DNA of 64,000 nucleotides, taken from Polyodon spathula (Eukaryota; Chordata; Actinopteri; Acipenseriformes; Polyodontidae). The stretch's first letter is position 1; every line of letters begins with the position of its first letter. The stretch covers positions 22,912,002 through 22,976,001 of the forward strand of contig NC_054543.1 of the NCBI RefSeq assembly GCF_017654505.1, written 5' to 3'. Under the pieces are notes generated by a model, which had not been told where the DNA came from, ran no database searches, and worked only from the letters and a program-made list of their open reading frames with translations. Positions 40,213-51,154 of this stretch are shown in pieces. A program made the translations under genes and the position numbers.

Positions 40213-40885
40213 AGGTTTTGAGAAGCCACCTGAAAAGCAGTTAAAGGCTGTTTGCACTGTGGAAGTCCATCCTAAACAAATTCCTAAGTGCAAATCAAAA
40301 AGAATCAGCAGAGAAATAGATACATTATATCTAAATGTTATCTCTGATGGGTTATGGCTTTTAGATGAGCATATTGACTAGGCCAAGTACCTATTAGGTC
40401 AGGAATATCCTGCAATAGATGGGTTACAAAGTTGTGTCCTGTTTCACTCTCCCATGATAGGCACATTCCAAAAACCCTTTGTTCAAATTTTAAATGTAGA
40501 AAACAGTCATTGGGTCGCAGTTTCAAATGTGCAATCACAGTCTGAATCTGTCGTTCAAATCTATGACAGCATGGGTACAACTGTCCCACCAGAGCTTAAA
40601 CGCTCCTTACGTGCCATGCTGCACATTACTGACCTTGAGATCACCTTAGAGCACATAAACGTGCATTTGCAACAGGGCAGCAGTGACTGTGGCTTGTTTA
40701 CTATAGCCAATGCGCTTGTCCTTTGCCAAACAAATGATCCTGGAAATTTTGTTTGGAGTCAGCACCAAATGAGGGAACATTTAATTAAATGCTTTAAGTC
40801 TGGGAAACTGACAATGTTCCCTTGCAAAAAAAGGACAAATAACAGCTATGTAAAAACAACAACGGAGTTTCAAAACAAACTGTAA
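40213..40885 (+). pseudogene. Ulp1/SENP-like C48 cysteine protease domain
   Basis: A 3' splice-acceptor-like TTATTTTTGCCCCCAG ends near 40214 and is followed by one frame to the stop at 40885, with a single TAG at 40379-40381. The domain lead-in WLLDEHID and GLQSCVLF is followed by the catalytic set SHWV (His), IYDSM (Asp), and LQQGSSDCGLF (Gln and Cys), all intact. Such proteases cut SUMO- or ubiquitin-like conjugates and are found fused to several eukaryotic transposases. Same strand as the integrase, 560 bp downstream; probably a later exon of the same gene. Confidence 0.85.
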
Positions 40886-42888
40886 TATGGCAACCACCCT
40901 TGCAACAAAATGGTACTGTTGCTACACTGACTGCAAATGAATCCCTGGGTGCATATTTGATAACAGCTTTAATATGCACAGATACATGTTTTTATTACTG
41001 TGTGAATCGTCCAGAAATTTGTTGTAAGTATAACACAGGATTTCGCATTTTTTAAAACGGTGATTTAGCTCTCTTTGTACTGGAACTCAGAGTCTGCATT
41101 ATGGGACCTGGGTTTACCTTGGAAGGGTGAGTTTACTTTTTTTTTTTTTACATTTTTAACATATATGATTATAATTTACTAATATATGTGTTTGTAATAT
41201 AAACACAAAATAACTATTCATTAATAATTTAATTTAAAAAACCCATCCTTTTATGGTTTATGTGAGGGGTCTTTGTTAATAATAAAGATTACTAATACAG
41301 CACATGTTTTGCAGTACACACAGAAACTGTAAATAATTTTACAAAAAAAACTAGACTTTTCAAAAAAACCTTCCTTTTATGGGTTATATGAGGGGTCTTT
41401 GTTTAAGTAAAATGTTGTAAATTCCGGACAAAAAAAACCAAAGAATTTGTGTTCAATATTAACATCCCACTCTTTTGGCCAGTACCTTGACGTGGTGAGT
41501 GTTTTTTTTTTTACTAAAGCTGGTCTTTTAACCCACTCACACAACAACTGATGCAATCATCATGATTATTGATAACATTTTTTCAATGCAATAAAATAAT
41601 TAATTCAAACTTCTGCCACTTCTTACAGAGCAACATATGCAGATTCCACCTTTTCATTATCAGCTATTCCATGCTGCTTCTAGTCCAGGCCCCTATCCTC
41701 ACCTACTGATGTCTCAACCTCTTAGCTCACTCCTATCTCCAGACTCTTGTCTCTCCCTACACCCTCCTTGCCCTCTCTACTGAAATAGCTGTACCCCCCC
41801 CCCCCCCCCCCCCCCTTACTTCCGGAGCCCACTTTCTCCACCCTGGCCTCTCAGAAGTGAAAGGAACTACCAATGGATATCAAGACTGCACAGCCCCCGG
41901 CCACCTTCCCTGACCACCTTCCAGCGCCTCCTCAAGACTTCAAAGCGCTCAGATATATGTGACTATATTAGCTACATCCATTGCTGGGGCTCACTGTTTA
42001 CATTTGTATTTGCACTACTTGCATTAGTTCTCAACTGTATTATATTTCTTTTTAATTACACTGCTTGTAGTTTCTCTTAACTCTCTTGTTATGTTCAAAA
42101 TTTAAGTACAAGTGTTATGTTTTTGGGTCATCTTGATCTAATGCAATTACAAGTTATAGTTATAGGTATCTGTACAGGCTGTACAAGTCCACTTTCCCTT
42201 CACTTATATCTCCTCTACCATGTGGCAACCACATGCTTCATATTTACAGAATAAAATCACAAAAAAATAACCGAAGAAAACTTATATTTTTAACAATATC
42301 TCCCCATAAAGCTCAGGTGCATTAATTAACATCATTATTATAACCAAAGAAACAATAACTTTTACACTCTATGCTTGCAATGTGATTTATTATTTCTTAC
42401 TATAACAGGGAGTAAGATTTCCATTAAATAAAATACTATATAACATTTTAAACACTGTCCTACCTAAAATAATAATAATTGAAAGGGAAGAATTGAGATC
42501 TTCTGCAATAGGGGTCTGGAGACACTTCAGCCCACTCCACTTTAAAAGGTACTGTAGTTACGTCTGAAAGAGTTGTGTATTTTGAGTTGTTTCACTCTTT
42601 TTTTCCCCCACCAACAGAGTAAAAACATTACTACAAAAAAAGAAAAATAGCTCAATGGAGACATCCAAAGTAAGTAAACAAGTCTCTGTGTGTTAAATGA
42701 ATAACCCCTATATATGTATAAAAAATGATACTTCAAGCAGATTATCTGATTCTGACTACATACTGTGTCTATTTAACAAATGATAATCACAAAATACACA
42801 AACTGTTGGTTTTATGTATATATAAGTACACTTTCTCTAATAAGGGTGCTGTGTTTTGTTTTGTATGTAACTGTTGCAATCAACCTAC

Positions 42889-42928
<40 letters not shown>

Positions 42929-43745
42929 ATCTTGGTATTTCTTTGCAGAAACATCAATCTGGATTGTTGGGCACAGTTTTCTGCACTAGGGGGAATGCCG
43001 TGTCAGACAAATGCTCGGGCTGGACCTGCAGCTGCCAAACTCCTCTGTCCGTTGGTTCAGATGGAGGGGGCTTAGGTGGCATTTTTTTTTTGTTTTGTTT
43101 ATGATTTATTTTTTAATTCCCCTTCTTCCAAATCTGATATCCTGGTGATTCATGCTGGAGGCAATGAATGAATGGTAAATTGAAAAGTGTGGAATTAGTT
43201 AGAAAAATGAAAAAAGATTTAACAAATTTGCATGAGCTATTTCCAAATACAAAAATCCTTTCCTCGTGCTTCACCCTGCCACGTCTGTGGAAAGATGTAA
43301 AAGCATCTCCAAAAATAAACAAAGCACGTAACTGGTGAACAATGTAATTTCGGATTTTTTAAGGGGTTTGGGATTTCAATTTGGCACCACGAAATTAAAT
43401 TTGGGCTTTTCAGGGGAGGGGGGGGGGGGGGGGTTGTCCATATGAATGACACTGGTACTGATATATTCCTAAAAAACCTCCAGTATGGAATTAAACCACA
43501 CCTTCTGTAAATATATCCCTCCCTTCCCATGCCCACCCATTTTGATCAAGTCTACATGGGATAACTAAATCTGTTTTAATATAGAAAACGTACACGTTTT
43601 TAGTGGAAGGTGGTGTTTAAGGTGTATATATAATTTGAGATATGCACAAAACGATTGGCTTCTTATGCATACCGTCCTGAAAGTGCAGTTAAATTATTTA
43701 TACGAACATCTGTAATCTGAGCTGACATGGTGGATGTACTCGCAC
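40886..43745. other. Long non-coding stretch with homopolymers
   Basis: About 2.9 kb without a recognised gene. It holds a poly-C tract (about 25 bases at 41793), a poly-A tract (about 35 bases at 42893) and a poly-G tract (18 bases at 43415). A CCTTTTATG...GAGGGGTCTTTGTT phrase occurs twice (41247 and 41368), a 120-bp local duplication. Near 41640-41960 sequence such as CCTCACCTACTGATGTCTCAACC is suggestive of the 3' end of another repeat, but no protein can be assigned. Confidence 0.5.
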
Positions 43746-43770
43746 AGCACCAAGTACTGTACTAATAGTC

Positions 43771-45097
43771 ATGGGAGCTGATTTCTTAGCTCGCTTCCGT
43801 GACTTCCGACTCGAGCAAGGGTGTGATGATGTGCTTGTCAGGTTCTTTGACCAAGCACCTGTGGTTAATGGTCGGGTGGTCGAACCCAGATACACCGCTG
43901 CGTACCCTCACTTTGAAATTAATCGAGATCTATTGTATCATGTTTATAAATTACCACAGACCAGGGAAGTGCGTCACCAATTGTTCATCCCTCAGCCCTT
44001 TAAAGAGGATTTGCTGCAACTGGCTCACGCTATTCCCCTGTCTGGACATTTGAGGAAAGACAAGACCACAGCTAGGCTTGTGTCATGGTTCTTTTGGCTG
44101 GGGCTGGATGGTGATGTCAAATGTTTTTGCAAACGTTGTGGGGAGTGTCAGAAGGCCAGCCCTAGAGCTGTCCCACGAGCCCCATTGGTGCCCTTGCCAC
44201 TTGCGGAAGCTCCGTTTGAGCATATTGGAATGGATGTAATTAGACCGCTAGAGCGCAGGGCTGCAGGATACACCTATTCATCACCTATTGGTCATCATGG
44301 ATTACGCTACGTGTTATCCAGAGGCCATTCCCCTCTGCTCTGCGTCTGCTAAATTTGTTGCCAACGAGCTAGTGAAGGTTTTCTCTCAGGTAGGGATCCC
44401 CAAGAAAATATTGACTGACCAAGGCAACAACTTTATGTCCCAGCTAGTCCACGGAACATGTTAACTTTTGAGAATTAAGATCATTAGGACCTCGGTTTTT
44501 CACCCCCAGACCATGGTCTTGTGGAGCGTTTTAATAAGACCCTCAAAAACATGTTGCGCAGATTCATTGACAGTGACGTGAGCTACTGGGACAAGCTGAT
44601 TCCTCCCCTTCTCTTTGCTATCAGAGAGGTACCTCAGGCTTCTACGGGGTTTTCGCCATTCGAACTGTTGTATGGGAGGAGACCCCGGGGTGTACTCGAT
44701 CTGGTCAGAGAGATGTGGGAGGAACAGCAGGACAATTCGATGAATACTGTCCAGTATGTGTTGGACCTGCGCAAACATCTTGAGTCTGTAGGGAAATGGG
44801 CACATGATAATTTGCAGCAGGCTCAATTCAGACAGGAGACCCAATATAACAGAGGAGCCCAGTTACACAGGTTTCAGCCGGGGGATAGTGCTTCTTTTGT
44901 TACCCAGCTCTGAGTCTAAACTTATGGTGAAGTGGCAAGGACCTTTTGAGGTTACACGCCGGATTGGGAAGGTGGACTATGAGATCTGCCAGCCGGAGCG
45001 ACGGAGAGAAAAGCACATTTACCATGTAAACCTCTTGAAGCCCTGGTTGCAAAAGGAGGATGGTGTTTTTGACTCCCTTCGGGTTGTACCAATTTAG
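43771..45097 (+). pseudogene. Gypsy integrase
   Basis: Begins GADFLARFRDFRLEQGCDDVL and has the zinc finger (HAIPLSGHLRKDKT, then CKRCGECQ), first Asp in HIGMDVIRPL, a frameshift near 44280, second Asp in KILTDQGNNFMSQ, and Glu in LVERFNKTLKNMLRRF. VREVPQASTGFSPFELLYGR follows with only minor change, then a GPY/F-type module KWQGPFEVTRRIGKVDYEI and the tail HVNLLKPWLQKEDG. A stop or frameshift is near 44470 and again near 44910. Confidence 0.87.
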
Positions 45098-45589
45098 GAC
45101 CATGCCCTTTGGGTTGCACAGAGCACCAGCCACTTTCCAGCGGATTTTGTGGCCCCAACAGCAGTACTCCGCTGCTTACATAGAGTGCTATGCAGTCCTG
45201 ATTTCAGTGGAAGGTTCACCCTGCAGACGGATGCGTCAGAGACAGATCTTGAGGCAGTGTTGTCTCAGGAGGTGCGAGGAAGCAAGCACCCGGTCCTGTA
45301 TATCAGCAGGAAGCTCCTTCCCCGCAAGAAAAACTACAGTATCATCGAGAAGGAGTGTCTCGCAGTTAAATGGGCAGTCGAGTCACTCTGGTACTACCTT
45401 CTGGGGCGACACTTCACCCTGATTACAGATCATGCCCCCTTAGCATGGCTTCACCGAATGAAGGATAACAACGCCAGGATCATGCGGTGGTACCTGGCCC
45501 TGCAGCCCTATGCCTTCAGGGTAGTCCACCAAGCAGGGAAACTGCATCAAAACACAGATTTTTTCTCTCGGGAAGGCATGGGGGTGTAG
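45060..45589 (+). pseudogene. Gypsy RT remnant and RNase H
   Basis: Integrase ends directly against LTPFGLYQFRTMPFGLHRAPATFQRI, an RT palm motif normally several hundred bases further on, so most of RT is deleted. A second deletion skips the YVDD box. From 45150 an intact-looking RNase H follows: LQTDASETDLEAVLSQ (first Asp), NYSIIEKECLAVKWAVE (Glu), FTLITDHAPLAWL (Asp), and AGKLHQNTDFFSRE at the end. Confidence 0.87.
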
Positions 45590-45632
45590 GATTTTCAAAT
45601 GGACCAGTGGTGCCATTCTGAGGGGGAGGATA

Positions 45633-45876
45633 TGTAACAGGGGAGACCTGCACTGACTCTCTGGGCACATTCATAGTGCTGCGGGAAGAAGGCAGCAGCC
45701 CTGCAATATCCGCCTGTCAGTCATGGCATTGACACGGAGAGGTGGGAAAGAGGGTGTGTGGGTTTTCCCCCCCTCTGAGTGGCTGAGGTGCGGGCTTTGG
45801 GGGGTTGGTGTACTGATAAAAGGATGCTCTGGAGTTCCCTCAGGTCTACCCTCTAAGACGAAACGAGCCAAAACAA
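45633..45876 (+). repeat. Gypsy 3' LTR, 3'-truncated
   Basis: Starts TGTAACAGGGG directly after a purine tract (GAGGGGGAGGATA). It ends at about 45876 after CTCAGGTCTACCCTCTAAGA and GAAACGAGCC, words shared with 29875-29920. A TATA-like CTGATAAAAGG is near 45813. The rest of the LTR is replaced by ERV copy 2. Confidence 0.75.
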
Positions 45877-45901
45877 CCCGCTGGTTGGACCGGGACGAAC
45901 T

Positions 45902-46077
45902 ATGGTTGATAAATGGGGTCGCGGTGTTATAGACCAGGTTGTTTTGTGGCACAAAATAGCTGATTTTCCACTAAAAGGAACTCTGAGTGAAAGTAAGTTA
46001 CAAGAATGTAGAGAAAAGTTAGAAGAGTTTGAGAAGACAAAGAAAGAGAAAAAGAAAAATAAAGTTGACTGGGATAG
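45902..46077 (+). pseudogene. ERV copy 2 gag, N-terminal (matrix) part
   Basis: From the ATG at 45902: 58 residues with WHKIADFPLKGTLSES and a Lys/Glu-rich helix, resembling the start of a retroviral matrix region (resemblance only moderate). It runs without damage to the insertion site of the solo LTR at 46078. No myristoylation Gly follows the Met. Confidence 0.65.
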
Positions 46078-46815
46078 TGTGACGGAGAGTGAATGAATCC
46101 AAATCAACAATCTCCCTCTCGACCGGTGAGGGCACTGTACAACAGGAGCTGCGGGCTTCCTACTGAATGGTTGGGCAGTTCATCCCAGGGACAGTCGGGT
46201 GCCGGCCATTCAGGAAGAGGGCAGCGTTACGGTACCTGGAGTCATCGCCCTAGTATGGTGAGCGAAGTTTCAGTCATGAATTGGAGGAGACGTGATTGAA
46301 CTAGCTATCGGAGGGGGCGGGGCTTAGGGTACTTTTGGGGGACGTGACGCCGTAATCGTCTCCTTTGTTGTGGTTAATGGGAGGAGACAAGGACGGAACC
46401 CTGAATGAAGTGTGGGTTCATTGAGAAGTGTTGTGTTTGTTTTGCCAGACGGCTGATACGAAGCTTGAGCTGCAGCGAGAAGCCTGGACCTGAACGCGCA
46501 CGAGCACCAGCACTCAGAGAACCGCACCTGCACCAGAGCACCCAGTTTGGAGACGTGTTTTCTGTGGTTATTATTTCGGGACAGCAAACCCTTTGTTTTG
46601 TAGCTGGTAATACCCATTGCTGGGTAGATCCAGCTTTATTATTTTGAGTCCAGTTTTTGCTGGCAATACCCATTGCTGGGTAGAGCCAGCTTTATTATTT
46701 GAAACCCGGTTTAAAGGGCATTAAAAGAAACCTTACCAGTAAACTTTGTGTTTGTCCTTTGTTGGAGCACCTCAAATCACCTATACACTGGAGCACTGCA
46801 AACCACTTTGCCACA
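46078..46815. mobile_element. Solo LTR inserted in ERV gag (Ty3/gypsy type)
   Basis: Starts TGTGACGGAG and ends CTTTGCCACA, 738 bp, flanked on both sides by GATAG (46073-46077 and 46816-46820), a 5-bp target duplication as made by gypsy and retroviral integrases. It contains a 30-bp tandem phrase, GCTGG(T/C)AATACCCATTGCTGGGTAGA(T/G)CCAGC, twice (46602 and 46660). No internal coding region, so the element was lost by LTR-LTR recombination. Its end matches the gypsy LTR at 36526. Confidence 0.9.
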
Positions 46816-48083
46816 GATAGTTATAGGAAATGGGAACAAGAAGCAAAAAGACAAACAGCATTGCAGGCTAAAAGCATAACGGTAAAAGCAAGTCAGAAAG
46901 ATAGTACTGAGGAAGAGAAAAAAGAAAGACTGAGAAATAGAGATTGTGATGAGGAAAGGGACCCCCCCCCCCCCCCCGTATTGTGTTCCTGTTCCCACAG
47001 CCCCTGCTCCTCAGCCTGATCGGCCCGTCCAAGTCCACCAACAGCCCCCGCCCGCGGCAGAGAGTCTGCCACCTGCGCCTCCGCCTCTGATATGCACCCC
47101 AAGCAACCCGACAGGTTTCCAAGGTGGTTCCGGATGGACTTGGTCCCCTTGGTCATCCCCTGGACTGAGCTTCTTATCATCGCCAGAATCCCCTGAGACA
47201 TCAGGATCTTCCAGCACGCTGACAACACGGTCGGGACCAAAAGGCAATCCAAAGAACGCCATTATCATGGCCCCTTGTGCGCCAATACAAACCCTCTGCT
47301 GCAGAAATAGGGCACATTATGCGATGCAAATTAAAGCTTCGCTGGGAGGACATCGAAGAGAACTTTGACAAAGATCTGACTTGGAAACTGGTAGGGGATG
47401 GAGAATATCAAGTGCAGTTTGAGCAGTTGCTGGACAGAATGAAACGGCAATACCCTGCTAAGACCGATTGGGACGGTATACATAGCTGCACACAGCACTC
47501 CAAAGAGTCTCTAGAGGAATATAGACAAAGATTGGAGACGTGCTTTCGCAAACACAGCGGACTCCGACCAGGCACAGATGAATATAACAGTCTGCTAAAA
47601 GCAGCCATAATAAACGGACTCGTACCTGCCCTGAATAAACAGGTACGGATGACATGCATTGGATGGGAGACGGCTCCCCTCATTCAGGTTATTGAACATT
47701 GCAAGCAGGCTGAAAGACAACAACAGAAGCAAGAGAGCAATCAAAAGACAAAAGCCGAAAAAGGAGTCAAATTGCAAGCAGCTCAGCTGGCTTATTATCA
47801 GGGCGAAGGACCAACCCGAGGCGGATACCGACGTGAACGAGGCAGGCGTGGTGAGAGGGGTCGCAACAGAAACTTTCAGAGCCAGAATAAAGACAATAGT
47901 TGCTATAATTGTGGCCAAGAAGGACATTTTGCGATTGTCAGAGACAGCAGCAACAACAGTAAACCAACGGGAGTAACTGTCAGAGTGCTGCCCTACTGCA
48001 AGTATCACTATACAAACCGAAACCAGAATGAAATGAGGCAGGGACAGCTGACACCAACACAGCTAACAAGCAGTACGTGCTAA
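46816..48083 (+). pseudogene. ERV copy 2 gag, remainder
   Basis: The gag frame resumes in phase right of the solo LTR once one GATAG is discounted, through a Lys-rich helix to a 15-C run (46961-46977) where it shifts. A Pro-rich p12-like segment follows (PVPTAPAPQPDRP), then a second frameshift, then the capsid-nucleocapsid frame from 47277 with LLKAAIINGLVPALNKQVR. The zinc knuckle begins CYNCGQEGHFA but a 4-base loss near 47936 removes the last Cys from the frame. Confidence 0.85.
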
Positions 48084-49075
48084 CTTTTTCTGAACCACAA
48101 GAAGCCCCCACCGTTGATCTCTTCGTGAATGGTGAGTCATTTGAATTCTTAATTGATACTGGTGCTGCAATGTCTGTTATAAATGCTAGAGCTATGCCCA
48201 ACCCAATGATATCAAATTAATCAGTAAAAACAGTGGAAGCCTCGGGGGTAGTATTGAGGGAGAAAATTATGATGCCTTTACCCGTACAATATGAAGGGAA
48301 AACGTTTATGCATCGGTTTATTTTCTCCGAGTGCTGCCCTTGTAACCTAGTGGGGCGAGATCTACTATGCAAATTCAATTGTGAAATTAAATGTGAGCAA
48401 AAAGGAGTTACCGTTTCATGTCCTTTGATGATGGCCCAGATGATTGAGACTCATAGTTGGTTCTATTCATGGGATATACAAAATGGAGGCAAACAAATTG
48501 AGGAATTATTTAAATTGCCTCGACAACATTGGGGTCATGAAACTGGGTTTATATCACCTTATGCCTTACATTGCACTGCCCTGTACTTTACAAGAGATTA
48601 TGAATGAGAAAACATGGTTAGCACAACCTCCATTTAATGAAACAATTACGTGCACAGCCTTGTATATAGGTTTACGCTTTTGTGTTGCAGCCATTAAACT
48701 AAATAGCGATCAGTTTTTACTTTACCACACAACTGACTCTGTGCCACATATAAGCGTAGCAAAAAACGATGATGTAGAGTGGAAAGATACTGGTGTCTGG
48801 CTTAAGTCTGTGTTGCAGGTGACTGACTGGCAAAGTGAAGACGGGTTCAAATTCTCCCCCAGTGCTCGCGCTGTTTGCGCTCCTTTCTTTTGGGTCACGT
48901 CTGTCCAACGGGGAATCCATGGGACAGAGAACCGAGATGTGCCCCCACGGGAGGCACTGGGAGGCACGTTTTCACCCTTGCTGATCGGCCTCCCCGATTC
49001 TCTATGGGCAAAAGATAAGTATGATATTGGCCTTATGAAAGGGGCAGAGCCCCTAACAGTCACACCGCTTTGGTG
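48079..49075 (+). pseudogene. ERV copy 2 protease and linker to RT
   Basis: Protease active site FEFLIDTGAAMSVINARAM near 48150, a stop near 48217, then a frame from 48233 with NLVGRDLLCKFN (protease C-terminal GRD-L-L motif). A linker of over 200 residues follows in two frames (WFYSWDIQNGG, LPRQHWGHETG, then DVEWKDTGVWLKSVLQVTDW and LIGLPDSLWAKDK) before the RT lead-in GAEPLTVT. The linker is conserved in copy 1. Confidence 0.75.
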
Positions 49076-49765
49076 CAGAATCTGGAAGGTTTTTTTCCCC
49101 CTGGTGGAGGGAAACTCAAACAGTATGTGGATGATTTGCTTTTATGTTCTGAAACTCAGCACGCTTGCGAAACTGATACAAGAGCTCTTTTAGAGTACCT
49201 AGCTTCTAATGGCCATAAGGTATCAAAAAAAAAGCTGAAGCTTGTGTCACCATCTGTAAAATACTTGTAAAATTGGACCTGGAGCGTGTCACTGCAATTC
49301 TGACACTGCCCCAGCCTGCCACAAAAACACACATGATGACGTTGCTAGGTATGGCTGGCTACTGTAGAGCTTGGATTCCAGATTACACTGAAGTAACACA
49401 GCCCCTAGCTGACTTGCTACATAGCCATAAGATGACTATGAAAGACACAATTGACTGGACTCCTGACGGACTGACTGCCCTAAAAAAACTTAAACAACTC
49501 TTGTCCTCTCCGCCCTGTCCTGGGTTACCTGATCACTCTAAACCTTTTAACCTGTTTGTTTGTGAAAAGTGAGGATTCATGTCGGCAGTACTGACACAAG
49601 AGCATGGGGGAAAACAACATCCTGTGGCTTTTTACTCTAAGCGCCTTGGTAACATAGCCCGAGGGCTAGTCTGTTGCTTGAGAGCGGTGGCCGCCAACAC
49701 TGAAGCTGTGCTGGCTAGTGCTGACCTGGTTGCAATGTGCCCTCTAACTGTATATGTTCCTTGAT
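49070..49765 (+). pseudogene. ERV copy 2 RT palm/thumb and RNase H
   Basis: After GAEPLTVT the finger and first-Asp regions are deleted. The sequence resumes at LVQNLEGFF, then LKQYVDDLLLCSET with the catalytic YVDD box (near 49118), SNGHKVSKKKLKL and, after a stop at 49268, LLGMAGYCRAWIPDYTEVTQPLADLL, the connection region. RNase H-like sequence (KHPVAFYSKRL-like segment near 49610) follows a stop at 49570. Broken by several stops. Confidence 0.83.
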
Positions 49766-49839
49766 GGCTCGGCACACCGCTCTCCAGCGGGTGACTCATT
49801 AGTTGCATATGCAGTAACTACTGCCAAGACCATGTGTCA

Positions 49840-50818
49840 AAGTGAGGGGTGGTGAATGTCGTTAACAATTTTTGGTTTGCTCCAGGTTTTTTTACATATG
49901 CTAACCAAATTTTGTGTTAAATGTGTGATTTGTATGACCAACAATGTAGGCCGCAGCTCGCCCATGTCCGTGTCAGCTCATCCGAGGCCTGAGGCCCCTT
50001 TGAACACGCTATGATGGATTTTATTGAATTGACACTTCGCCAAGGTTACAAGTACTGCCTTGTGATAATTGATGCCTTTTCTAAATGGATTGAAGCATTC
50101 CCCTGCAGACAAGCCACAGCTATGGCAGTAGCAAAAAAGCCTGATGAGAGAGATTATACCCCGGTGGGATCTGCCATCTAAATTGACATCTGCCAATGAT
50201 TCTCATTTTGTGAATAGTGTAGTGCAGAACATTTCTGAAAGCCCACAAATTGATTTATGCACTCACTGTAGCTACCACCCTGCAAGCGGAGGCTTGGTGG
50301 AGAGAGCGAACCAAACAATAAAAACTAAACTAACTAAGCTCATGGCTGAAACAGGGCTCTCCCGGGTTACAGTATTGCCATTGGCCCTGATGTACATGCA
50401 CGGATGCAGGCACAGTACTACAGGGCTAGCACCCCATGAAGTATTGACGGGAGACCCAATGCGGATGCTGAACACACCTTTTCCTCAAAATAGGCTCACC
50501 CTAATGGGATGTGAGGATGAAATGGTAAAATATTGTGCTTCTCTTAACAATGTTCTGAAGTCTGTTTTTCCCAGGGTAAAAGCCGCCCTAACCGAACCGA
50601 AGGAAAGGGCGCTCCACAAGCTCCTGCCAGGGGACTGGGTGATCATCAAAGACCTCCGCCGGAAGCATTGGCATCAACAACGCTGTCCTTTCCAGGTGCT
50701 CCTGACAATGCAGACAGCGATGAAAGTCGCTGAACGATCAATGTGGGTCCACGCCAGCAATTGCAGAAAAGTGCCCTACAGCCCGAAGGGAGATGTATCG
50801 CCCCCTGGAACAACGTAG
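49840..50818 (+). pseudogene. ERV copy 2 integrase
   Basis: VNNFWFAPGF, the Cys pair motif CDLYDQQCRP in shifted frame, first-Asp region MMDFIELTL and LVIIDAFSKWIEAFP, a frameshift near 50140, then a 224-codon frame: LTSANDSHFVNSVVQ (second Asp), YHPASGGLVERANQTIKTKL (Glu), and the C-terminal domain with LLPGDWVIIKDLRRKHW. The second half is better preserved than in copy 1, where it is absent. Confidence 0.85.
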
Positions 50819-50975
50819 ACGCCTCAGATGGGCTTGGGACAGTCAGCTTTGGATCCCCAGAGTCCTGACTGTTATTTTTCTTGGCAGCTTATTAACTGTG
50901 TCTCTCATCTGGCTCTTAACTGAACTTAAAGATAATAAAAAAGAGCCAGATATTACAAACCGCAGCCATGCTTAA
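50793..50975 (+). pseudogene. ERV copy 2 env, leader only
   Basis: A 60-residue frame overlapping the end of integrase, as env does in many retroviruses, with a basic start (PLEQRRRLRW) and a hydrophobic segment (RVLTVIFLGSLLTVSLIWLL), consistent with an Env signal peptide. Surface and transmembrane subunits are deleted: within 60 bp the sequence matches the region following the env stop in copy 1. Confidence 0.65.
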
Positions 50976-51154
50976 AATCACACAGAACTCAGAACAAAAA
51001 AAAATCTGCAAGCGGGATGGATATGTTGGGTCGTCACTTTGGTTATATTATACTATATGTTAAACTTTGTAAATCTCGCTTTAACTTGTACTATTGTGTG
51101 TGTTTGAATCCATTTTCTGAATAAGGCTGAGACATAGTCTCAAAAGGGAGGGAA

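Larger units (their letters stand above)
43771..45876 (+). mobile_element. Gmr1-like Ty3/gypsy element, plus strand, 3' half
   Basis: Integrase, then a short RT remnant, then RNase H, polypurine tract and the start of the 3' LTR. Gag and protease are absent at the left, and the LTR is cut at 45876 where ERV sequence starts. Integrase lies upstream of RT-RNase H as in the minus-strand copy. Confidence 0.87.
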
